From: Nostoc cf. edaphicum LEGE 07299
GTDB taxonomy: Bacteria; Cyanobacteriota; Cyanobacteriia; Cyanobacteriales; Nostocaceae
Reading direction: 5' to 3'
Assembly (NCBI RefSeq): GCF_015207245.1
Contig: NZ_JADEXF010000292.1
Span: forward strand, 1-5,610
DNA: 5,610 nucleotides
Part shown: positions 1 to 5,573 of the stretch, piece after piece
How the letters are laid out: each line of letters opens with the position of its first letter
Position numbering within the stretch: position 1 is the first letter of the stretch
Position numbers and translations under genes: made by a program
The notes under the pieces: generated by a model
Seen by the model: the letters and a program-made list of their open reading frames with translations, nothing else
Database searches by the model: none
Told to the model about the DNA's origin: nothing

Positions 1-247
1 GAACAACCAATACTTGAGTATTTACCTCTTGCGATAGATGTCCTAATTTGAAAATCAGCGTACTGTTAATTTATTGTGGAGTAAGTATACCTATAAAAAT
101 AAAAATCATTAAACTTCTTGCAAAAAGTCTTGATTTTCGACTCTATATCCTTGCGTAAGGGAAACCAACATCTTTGCAAAATACACCTCTGAATCGAGTG
201 AACGCAAAGCGCGGGTTACACGAACACAACGCATAATGAAAATTTTT
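1..247. other. left-end intergenic region
   Basis: Apart from the possible 41-codon ORF at 109-234, this stretch is AT-rich and non-coding as far as can be seen. AATACT (9-14) and AGTATT (17-22) form a six-base inverted repeat with a two-base gap near the window edge, which might be an operator half for a gene outside the window. No terminator with a GC stem and T-run was found downstream of the 215-residue gene. Confidence 0.4.
109..234 (-). CDS. possible 41-residue small protein or repeat-derived ORF
   Basis: An ATG-started frame of 41 codons begins MRCVRVTRALRS and ends with the residues DFLQEV, then TAA directly followed by TGA. It contains a hydrophobic/aromatic stretch around residues 17-29 (residues VYFAKMLVSLTQG) that looks protein-like, but no domain is recognisable. 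An AGGA lies 12 bases upstream of the ATG, rather far for a ribosome binding site. It sits downstream of the 215-residue gene on the same strand, just after a degenerate heptamer repeat. It may be a genuine small protein, the remnant of a larger gene, or coding-like sequence within a dispersed genomic repeat. Reading frame and stop were checked by hand; expression is unknown. Confidence 0.25.
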   Translation of the reverse strand: MRCVRVTRALRSLDSEVYFAKMLVSLTQGYRVENQDFLQEV

Positions 248-268
248 CCTACTCCCTATTCCCCATTC
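248..268. repeat. degenerate heptamer repeat (STRR-like), ACTCCCT/ATTCCCC
   Basis: On the plus strand ACTCCCT (251-257) is followed by ATTCCCC (258-264) and ATT, a degenerate 7-base unit of the A(C/T)TCCC(T/C) kind. Its left flank CCT and right flank C fit the same pattern. Short heptameric tandem repeats are a known feature of Nostoc/Anabaena intergenic DNA. It overlaps the TGA stop (267-269) of the 215-residue gene, so it marks the 3' boundary of that gene. No convincing rho-independent terminator is seen here. Confidence 0.5.
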
Positions 269-914
269 ATAGTTCTGGCTGAGACTTGTTAAGTTCAGTA
301 AAGGCATAAGAAGCGATCGCTAAACTAACCTTGGCTTTCTCTACTTCTGATAAAGCTGTCCACTCGCTATTTTGAAGATTACTGAGTGCAGATGCCGCAT
401 TTTGCGATTCGCTGCTTCTCATAGCGTAAGCAAAAGGACGAGCCAAAACGATCAGATCCTCTGTTCCCCAAGCTGGTAGTACTGTCTGAACGCACTCAAC
501 TAGTTGCTCGCTGATTAATTGGCGAGCAGCAAATATCTCAGCCGCTTTGGTGGCGATGGTGTTGAGCAATATTTGGGGCACGCAGGCAGAAAAATTTGTA
601 CGTAATGTTTCTTGAAGGTTAAGCACTACTGCCTGTTGTGGGTTATCATTGTGGTCAGGTGTCGGAGTAATACTAGACCAAAGTGTATCTAGATGTCCGT
701 AAAAATCTTGTGATTGCCTCATTAATTCTTCATCAAGCAAATCTTCCATTCCGAACTGTTGTTCTAGTTCCTGAAAATAAGCTTCTGATTCTTCATCACT
801 TGGATTCCAGGGATAGTTAGCATCCTCTGATTCTAGTAACGCTTCTAATAACTCTAAATCTACTTGAGATGGCAAAGATGAGAAAGTGTCTGAGCCATTA
901 ATTTTGTGAGCCAT
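267..914 (-). CDS. acidic soluble protein of unknown function, third gene after PP2C and CHAT-FHA
   Basis: This is a 215-residue protein beginning MAHKINGSDTF. The start at 914 is preferred over in-frame ATGs at 929 and 980 because GAGG lies nine bases upstream of it, and the extra N-terminal residues (residues RTCSCQYHQ) look untranslated. Residues 1-75 are strongly acidic (about 19 Asp/Glu against two Lys/Arg), with runs such as EEAL-like ELLEALLESED, and contain several aromatic residues. A short Pro/Asp/Asn linker (about 83-94) joins this to a mostly helical C-terminal region (about 95-210) holding PQILLNTIATKAAEIFAA and the segment LIVLARPFAYAMR; Cys111 and Cys141 are the only cysteines. 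There is no signal peptide, membrane segment or known catalytic motif. It lies 147 bases downstream of the CHAT-FHA gene on the same strand, which suggests a functional link but does not prove one. I do not recognise the family; a role as partner, adaptor or substrate of the CHAT protein would be inference. Confidence 0.85.
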   Translation of the reverse strand: MAHKINGSDTFSSLPSQVDLELLEALLESEDANYPWNPSDEESEAYFQELEQQFGMEDLLDEELMRQSQDFYGHLDTLWSSITPTPDHNDNPQQAVVLNLQETLRTNFSACVPQILLNTIATKAAEIFAARQLISEQLVECVQTVLPAWGTEDLIVLARPFAYAMRSSESQNAASALSNLQNSEWTALSEVEKAKVSLAIASYAFTELNKSQPEL

Positions 915-919
915 ATTTT

Positions 920-927
920 CTTCCCTC
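920..927 (-). promoter_or_regulatory. ribosome binding site deciding the start of the 215-residue gene
   Basis: The minus strand reads GAGGGAAG here, nine bases from its GAGG core to the ATG at 914. It is the only clear Shine-Dalgarno sequence in front of any of the three main genes. It also contains the upstream ATG at 929, which argues against that codon as the start. Confidence 0.6.
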
Positions 928-971
928 ATGATTATTTGGTGGTATTGACAGCTACAAGTTCTAAGAGGAGA

Positions 972-1006
972 TTTCCGCAAAAAATGTTGATTTTTTCTGC
1001 AAAAAA
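972..1006. repeat. paired 13-base direct repeats, candidate operator
   Basis: On the plus strand TTTCCGCAAAAAA (972-984) and TTTCTGCAAAAAA (994-1006) match at 12 of 13 positions. They start 22 bases apart, close to two turns of the helix. The minus-strand form is TTTTTTGCRGAAA. They lie in the 147-base gap between the CHAT-FHA gene and the 215-residue gene, 58-92 bases upstream of the latter's start, where a transcription factor site would be expected. No convincing -35/-10 pair was found beside them. The AT-rich homopolymer runs could produce such similarity by chance. Confidence 0.3.
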
Positions 1007-1061
1007 AACAGATTTTAAAAGCTACTGCTAAAGATTCAAATTCATTTATGCAATAGCTCCG

Positions 1062-2636
1062 CTAGGAGTCTTCAATCACAAACTCCCAGGTTTCACCTCT
1101 AGCACTTCCAAACTTTAACTGCATCCCCGATTTCAAAGGTACTTCCTCTCGGAGGATTTGTTGCCAGCCATTAGGGCCTAAAAACCAGGTTGTCCCATAG
1201 GTGGAAAAATCTTGCAAGTAATAAGTTCGCATCAGTGTAGCATCTGTAAGAGTGTTGCGGCAGAAGATTTCGGCGTGGCGTTTGGATACAGATGGTTCGG
1301 GAATGACAATATCATTATCTTTCGTGCGGCCGATGCGGGTAACTCCATAACGCAGTAACCAGGTTTTACCTTTTGGAGTGAGCGATCGTAAACTTGCAAT
1401 CGGAAGCGAGGAACCGACATCAGGAATGGCTGTATCTGGAAGTTCGGTAATACCTTCATCCAGATTCTTAATCAGTTCGCCATTAAAATCTGGATGCAGG
1501 TAGAGAACAGGCAAAGTCCAAGCAGGTTGATTAAATTTATACAGTGTTAACAACTCTTGCCTAGCCTGTGCTACGGCTTCGTCAATTGGCTTGTGCGATC
1601 GCAAAGCTTCGGTAAAAGCTTGAATAAAACTATGGCTTTCATGGTCAGCGATTTCATCACGCATCCCCAAAACCGCAGGCACACCATGACGAATCAATAC
1701 TTCTGCTAAACTACTGGCAGGGATAGCTTGATGATTGATCGCAGCTGGTTGTGCGCCCCAACAGGCGTTAAAGACTGCTAATTTCACACCTGTACGGGTC
1801 AGTACTTGCGCCAATTCTATCCCATTGAGGGGCATATCTGGTCGCAAAAACAGTAACCCTCCGTCTGGGTCTGGCAAACCATGTCCAGCGTAAAAGAAAA
1901 CATTGTATTCTTTGGTTTCTAATTCATCAATCAACTGTTGTGGAGTTGGTTGAATGAGTTGATTTACTACACAAGGTGCATATCTTTGGGAGTTACCAGG
2001 CGTATCTGCAAGAGCTTGCTGTAAGATAGCACCTTCTTGTTCTAGTTGCAGCTTGTCATCATGACCTAAAACCAGCAAGATACTTAAAGCTTGGTCAGTT
2101 CGCAAATGCGGTAAAGGCTCAACTTCGGTGCTGGTACGACTAAATAGTAAATCTTGCGAGAGAGACATAGCCGATTGACCAGGCTCACGCTGCATAATTT
2201 CCCAAGGGAAAGCGATCAGATCCGGGTCGCGGATTTCTAGCCGAAAGCGCAAACGTGTATGCTGACCCATAGCAATACCGCGACTACGTTCTAGACTACC
2301 AAGAATTTGCCCGTCGAATACCCAGCGCCATAAATTCATTCCCAAGTATTGCATCAGACGACTGCTGTAGGGGCCAGTAGGTTGACCTGAAGGGGGTGAA
2401 ATCCAATCTATGGGGAATGGGTTGCTCTTTTGAGATGTTGAGTTAGGGGAAATATCTAGGCGACCATGACCAGCAAACATCTGCTGCCATTCGTGCCAGA
2501 GTTGGGTGAGTTCAATAGGCCATACACAGTCACGTAAAACGTAGCCACTGGGATACGGAGCCTTGACCACCCAAATGGCGAAGTTGTCAGTGCCAGTGTT
2601 TAAGAGACGGGCGATCGCCAAATTCAGGGATGGCAT
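1062..2636 (-). CDS. CHAT-domain caspase-like protease with C-terminal FHA domain
   Basis: The protein has 524 residues. Residues 1-175 form an N-terminal region opening MPSLNLAIARL, which I associate with cyanobacterial CHAT proteins. The CHAT domain (about 182-390) is a caspase/separase-type cysteine peptidase fold; FFYAGHG supplies His252 and FNACWG supplies Cys292, so the catalytic dyad is intact. The FHA domain (about 426-523), a phosphothreonine-peptide binder, shows RIGR (Arg437) and SVSKRHAEI (Ser451, His454). Its last motif is STYGT where the family usually has S-x-NGT. There is no signal peptide or membrane segment, so it should be cytoplasmic. An in-frame TAA at 2649-2651 rules out a start upstream of the chosen ATG; no good Shine-Dalgarno precedes it. 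It lies 147 bases downstream of the PP2C phosphatase gene. Dephosphorylation by that enzyme could control what the FHA domain binds (inference). The cleavage target is unknown. Confidence 0.92.
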   Translation of the reverse strand: MPSLNLAIARLLNTGTDNFAIWVVKAPYPSGYVLRDCVWPIELTQLWHEWQQMFAGHGRLDISPNSTSQKSNPFPIDWISPPSGQPTGPYSSRLMQYLGMNLWRWVFDGQILGSLERSRGIAMGQHTRLRFRLEIRDPDLIAFPWEIMQREPGQSAMSLSQDLLFSRTSTEVEPLPHLRTDQALSILLVLGHDDKLQLEQEGAILQQALADTPGNSQRYAPCVVNQLIQPTPQQLIDELETKEYNVFFYAGHGLPDPDGGLLFLRPDMPLNGIELAQVLTRTGVKLAVFNACWGAQPAAINHQAIPASSLAEVLIRHGVPAVLGMRDEIADHESHSFIQAFTEALRSHKPIDEAVAQARQELLTLYKFNQPAWTLPVLYLHPDFNGELIKNLDEGITELPDTAIPDVGSSLPIASLRSLTPKGKTWLLRYGVTRIGRTKDNDIVIPEPSVSKRHAEIFCRNTLTDATLMRTYYLQDFSTYGTTWFLGPNGWQQILREEVPLKSGMQLKFGSARGETWEFVIEDS

Positions 2637-2696
2637 GGATTCATTAAATTAAAAGCTAAAAAAAATAATTTCAAATAACAATTCTCCAAGGTGAAA

Positions 2697-2704
2697 ATTT
2701 TATA
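2697..2704 (-). promoter_or_regulatory. possible -10 element for the CHAT-FHA gene
   Basis: The minus strand reads TATAAAAT, close to the TATAAT consensus, 61 bases upstream of the CHAT-FHA start in an AT-rich gap. No well-spaced -35 hexamer was found, so an activator-dependent promoter, or none at all, remains possible. Confidence 0.25.
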
Positions 2705-2739
2705 CTTTTTTGACCTTGTAAGTTTTTACTCTGATTGTT

Positions 2740-2758
2740 ACCTGTTATTATTTCAGGT
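2740..2758. repeat. small inverted repeat between PP2C and CHAT-FHA genes
   Basis: ACCTG (2740-2744) and CAGGT (2754-2758) form a five-base-pair inverted repeat around a nine-base AT-only loop. On the minus strand no T-run follows, so it is not a normal terminator for the PP2C gene. On the plus strand five T follow, but no plus-strand gene precedes it. It could be a weak operator or chance. Confidence 0.25.
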
Positions 2759-2783
2759 TTTTACCAGTTTATCGAGTATTTGA

Positions 2784-5045
2784 TTAAGTTGGACTGGTGT
2801 CAGATGGTTTGGTAACTGGCGGTTGCGTGACAGTTCTACATGGATTTGGTGCGTCTGATTGTAAAACAACGCCAAAACGGTTGAGTTGGGAGGAGTTTAG
2901 CAATACTGTTGCTGGCAAAGGTTTTGAATTTGGTGTAACTAAAGTAGTTACGGCTGGGTTATTAGTATTAGCTGGAGTTTGTGTACTTTTATTAGTACAG
3001 ACTCGCATAGACACTAAAAAACTCCCAGAAGTAGGATTTGGATTGGATTTTTTCTCAATAACTTCTAAAAAAGTCCCACGGGGAAGTGATTGGTTGTTTC
3101 CCAAGAAGATGTCATTGTTGGTTTTAATTACCCAACCAGGAGAAACATTAGCCAGCGATCGCGGCGGTGTAGGTGTCGCTTCGATGCCAGGGTTTTGAGT
3201 TTGTAAGGGATTGGAAAAAATTGGAGAGGTTCCTCGCAGTTGCTTGACGAACAATCCTAAAAAACCTGCTGCTAGTACAAATATTAATGGAACTATCCAC
3301 TGTAGGGGGAATTGACGAGTTTTAGCAGGCTCAGTGTCTGGAATCACCTGAGTCTTGTGATTTGGGCTGCCTAAAACTGTCGCATCTGTTCCTCTGGATG
3401 CTAAATCAACAGTTTTGGCAGAATAGCTCTGGGGAATCACTGCTTGGATGGTGATTTCTGGTTCCCAATATTGAACTTGATAGTGAACTAAAGCGACGGT
3501 GACATTATCGTGTCCATTTTTAGTATTAGCAATTTCGACTAATCTATCGGCAACAGTTGCTATATTTGCTTCCCCAGCTAAAATCGGCAAGATTTCTGTT
3601 TCCCAGTACTCCTCTACCCGATCGAAGTCACTCAAACCATCGGATGTGAGCAGAAAAACAGCATCTTCATCGAGCATAAACCGTCCCGATGTGGGATGCA
3701 ATGAAGTGCTAGACCCCATCCCCAAAGCTTGAACCAGAGATCCAGCGGCACTCTGTTGTACTGCCTCGCGGTAAATGGCATAACCTAGCCGCACTTCGCG
3801 AGAGGCGACATCATCATCGAGAGTAACTTGATAACAGCCGTGGCGTGTAATCCAGTAAGCACGACTATCGCCGACGTGGGTAATGTACATTTCATGAGCA
3901 ACAGGCAATGCCATGACTAAAGTTGTGCCCATGCGTTGACGCCCTTGGCGATTTTCACTGTCATTGCGTTGACTGATTTTGTCATTGGCCATTGCCACTG
4001 CCTTATCTAGGTCATTCAGCAGCATTGCAGGGTCTATGTGGTCGTAGGGAACCTTTGTTAGTTGCTGTACCTGCTGCTGGATGGTTTCAATGGCTAAATT
4101 TGAGGCGACATTGCCACCCTCGTGCCCACCGATGCCATCACAGACAATTGCTAAGGCTGTTGGCTGGGGTGGTTTGCTCACCAGAGTTCCACTGGGAGGG
4201 CTACAGGCATCTTCGTTACGTTGACGACTTGGCCCGGTGTCGGTTTTGGTGATAATTTGGATCGTGGGTGTTTGCGATCGCCCCAACCCAGCCAGTCCCC
4301 GATCTAAAACTCCGATTAATTGATCGGTGGAATTAATCTCCCCCTGAATTAAAGCCAAGCTAACGCGATCGACAAATTCTGCGATCGCTGGTTTGGCAGT
4401 GCTGACCAACTGCTGCCAAAATTCACCTAATTGCGGCAATTCTGGTGATGTAGCGCTGTCAAAACGCAACTCCAACAACCGGACTAACGATCCTTCTACC
4501 CGTAATACATAAGAGTCAAGTAAGCTAGAGGCGACACCTTCACTTACAAGAGGTTGCCACAGATGAGCTATTTGCCATAACCAATTCAGTTGGCGCATTG
4601 ATGTTGCATCATGCCAAGCAGTGGTTAACTCGCTGCCTAAGCGTACTTGTTGGATATTGTCATCTACTAATAGTGGCGGTTTTTCTAAAAGTAATATTTC
4701 TCGGTGAGAAGACCCGTCAGCAACAAAAAGCACTCCATATACCTGTGGTACGTGTAGACGGTAGGGAATCAGTCTCAGGTACGCTTTTAGAGGCTGCAAA
4801 TTATCTAACTCAGGCGTTAGCGATAAGAAACCAGGCTTCGTATCTAAAAGAAGAAATTTATCAAGGATTAAATAGCGATCGGCTAATATTTCTTTAGGAC
4901 TACCCACACTTGGGCTATCTACCACAGCCCAGAGATAATTTTTGGGTAGAGGCGTGGAACATCGCTGGCAAAACTTGTGCGTCAGGGGGTTGGCAGCCTG
5001 ACAATTTTCGTTTGGACAGTAGAGCGTTGCCGCATCATTTTCCAT
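2784..5045 (-). CDS. membrane-anchored PP2C-type Ser/Thr phosphatase with zinc ribbon and kinase-like region
   Basis: The protein has 753 residues. In order it shows: a zinc ribbon (Cys10, Cys15, Cys26, Cys29); residues about 53-250 resembling a degenerate protein kinase, from ILADRYLI to the segment ending LLELRFD; a PP2C metal-dependent phosphatase domain (about 262-522); a linker; one transmembrane helix (about 580-600); and a Thr/Pro-rich extracytoplasmic tail of about 150 residues with Cys683 and Cys736. PP2C motifs are intact: SRQRNEDA (Arg274, Glu278, Asp279), VCDGIGGHEGG (Asp303), MGTT, HVGDSRAY (Asp393), LTSDGLSDF (Asp469) and GHDNVTVA (Asp513), so it should be active. The usual DHS motif reads DDV. 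The catalytic part should face the cytoplasm. PrpJ-type phosphatases of Anabaena PCC 7120, involved in heterocyst maturation, share the membrane-bound PP2C plan as I recall it; orthology is untested, so no symbol is given. No clear Shine-Dalgarno precedes the ATG. It is the first of three co-directional genes. Confidence 0.93.
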   Translation of the reverse strand: MENDAATLYCPNENCQAANPLTHKFCQRCSTPLPKNYLWAVVDSPSVGSPKEILADRYLILDKFLLLDTKPGFLSLTPELDNLQPLKAYLRLIPYRLHVPQVYGVLFVADGSSHREILLLEKPPLLVDDNIQQVRLGSELTTAWHDATSMRQLNWLWQIAHLWQPLVSEGVASSLLDSYVLRVEGSLVRLLELRFDSATSPELPQLGEFWQQLVSTAKPAIAEFVDRVSLALIQGEINSTDQLIGVLDRGLAGLGRSQTPTIQIITKTDTGPSRQRNEDACSPPSGTLVSKPPQPTALAIVCDGIGGHEGGNVASNLAIETIQQQVQQLTKVPYDHIDPAMLLNDLDKAVAMANDKISQRNDSENRQGRQRMGTTLVMALPVAHEMYITHVGDSRAYWITRHGCYQVTLDDDVASREVRLGYAIYREAVQQSAAGSLVQALGMGSSTSLHPTSGRFMLDEDAVFLLTSDGLSDFDRVEEYWETEILPILAGEANIATVADRLVEIANTKNGHDNVTVALVHYQVQYWEPEITIQAVIPQSYSAKTVDLASRGTDATVLGSPNHKTQVIPDTEPAKTRQFPLQWIVPLIFVLAAGFLGLFVKQLRGTSPIFSNPLQTQNPGIEATPTPPRSLANVSPGWVIKTNNDIFLGNNQSLPRGTFLEVIEKKSNPNPTSGSFLVSMRVCTNKSTQTPANTNNPAVTTLVTPNSKPLPATVLLNSSQLNRFGVVLQSDAPNPCRTVTQPPVTKPSDTSPT

Positions 5046-5078
5046 AGTTTTCGCACCGATCAGCGATTGGCAATTTCT

Positions 5079-5094
5079 TTAATAGCATTAATAG
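5079..5094. repeat. short direct repeat TTAATAG x2 in the PP2C leader
   Basis: TTAATAG occurs at 5079-5085 and 5088-5094, nine bases apart, 34-49 bases upstream of the PP2C start. It would lie in the 5' untranslated region if the promoter at 5189-5217 is used. A regulatory role is possible, but the unit is short and AT-rich. Confidence 0.2.
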
Positions 5095-5188
5095 GGACAA
5101 TCTAGACCGCTCATCTTTCTTAAACTTGACATACCCAGACTTTAGATGATGATTTTAGCTGGCGGATATTGGCAGGTGCTAATACTTA

Positions 5189-5217
5189 CTTATCCAAAAA
5201 ATACGCTCCTAAGTCAA
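5189..5217 (-). promoter_or_regulatory. candidate sigma-70-type promoter for the PP2C gene
   Basis: The minus strand has TTGACT (5217-5212; five of six consensus bases) and, after exactly 17 bases, GATAAG (5194-5189; four of six). Transcription would begin near 5182, leaving a leader of about 137 bases before the PP2C ATG. The -35 hexamer lies just after the stop codon of the gene remnant at 5220, so the promoter may have been exposed when that gene was broken. No NtcA-type GTA-N8-TAC site was seen nearby. Confidence 0.4.
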
Positions 5218-5219
5218 CC

Positions 5220-5417
5220 CTACAGCCTAATCATAGCTTCTATTGCCCTGTGACTCTCCATCGCCAAAGCAACTAACTCCAACCCTGTCACCACAGCATA
5301 ACCCAAGGATAACTGCACGATTTGCTTTTGGTAAATTACCCCATCATCAACAGGCAGATAATATTGGTATTTATTTAGTTTATAAGTAGGATAGCAAGAA
5401 TTAACTTTAATTAAGAA
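5220..5417 (-). pseudogene. 3' remnant of a truncated gene of unknown function
   Basis: This minus-strand frame has no stop for 65 codons, from just after an in-frame TAA (5418-5420) to TAG (5220-5222). It has no ATG until codons near its end (5261). It encodes a protein-like sequence with YQYYLPVDDGVIYQKQ followed by a hydrophobic, helix-like LGYAVVTGLELVALAMESH, ending AMIRL. The codon choice looks coding. The open frame begins inside the AATTAAG heptamer repeat, and sequence beyond it is AT-rich and non-coding, so the 5' part appears lost at the repeat. Alternatives are a small protein with a GTG or TTG start (no Shine-Dalgarno seen) or chance. I do not recognise the parent family. Confidence 0.4.
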
Positions 5418-5425
5418 TTAAGAAT
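5409..5425. repeat. heptamer tandem repeat AATTAAG (STRR type)
   Basis: AATTAAG occurs at 5409-5415 and 5416-5422, followed by AAT. This is another seven-base tandem repeat of the kind common in Nostoc/Anabaena intergenic DNA. It coincides with the point where the broken gene frame at 5220-5417 loses its coding character. Confidence 0.55.
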
Positions 5426-5469
5426 AGCAAATATTAATTTTGGCAAAAGTACCAGATCAATGCATTCAG

Positions 5470-5573
5470 GAGTGCTGAGTGCTGAGTGCTGAGTTAAGAA
5501 GTAGACTTATGAATTTTTCCACTGTCAGCCGAGATACTTTTTACTCAGCACTCGTTACTCAGCACTCAGCACT
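5470..5573. repeat. inverted pair of GAGTGCT heptamer arrays able to form a long hairpin
   Basis: The left arm (5470-5494) is GAGTGCT three times plus GAGT. The right arm holds the complement as ACTCAGCACTC (5543-5553), GTT, and a 17-base block (5557-5573). That block pairs perfectly with 5471-5487; in another register 5484-5494 pairs perfectly with 5543-5553. The intervening 48 bases (5495-5542) show no gene. The element is a heptamer-type short repeat arranged as a palindrome. A strong stem-loop or cruciform is expected if single-stranded or transcribed. Its direct use, if any (transcript end, RNA stability, non-autonomous element), is unknown. Confidence 0.75.

Noticed and set aside
915..980. 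N-terminal extension of the 215-residue protein from ATGs at 980 or 929
   Set aside because: The 929 ATG lies within the Shine-Dalgarno region of the 914 ATG, and the extension covers AT-rich repeat DNA with no protein-like character.
1000..1011. T-rich run after the CHAT-FHA gene as a terminator
   Set aside because: No GC-rich stem precedes it on the minus strand; only a three- to four-base match (CTG/CAG) flanks the run.
1232..1459. A 75-codon minus-strand frame inside the CHAT-FHA gene
   Set aside because: It overlaps the linker/FHA coding sequence in another frame; the main frame has clear FHA motifs.
2740..2762. Rho-independent terminator between the PP2C and CHAT-FHA genes
   Set aside because: The stem has only five pairs and the T-run is on the plus strand, where no gene precedes it.
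915..2783. Identical 147-base length of the two intergenic gaps
   Set aside because: The two gaps share no obvious sequence similarity, so the equal length is most likely coincidence.
2797..4897. Plus-strand open frames inside the phosphatase gene (2797-3198, 3499-3732, 3992-4252, 4598-4897)
   Set aside because: They are antisense to a long gene with intact PP2C motifs, show no domains, and their composition follows from the opposite strand.
5470..5573. CRISPR array
   Set aside because: The units are seven bases, contiguous and inverted, with no spacers and no cas genes.
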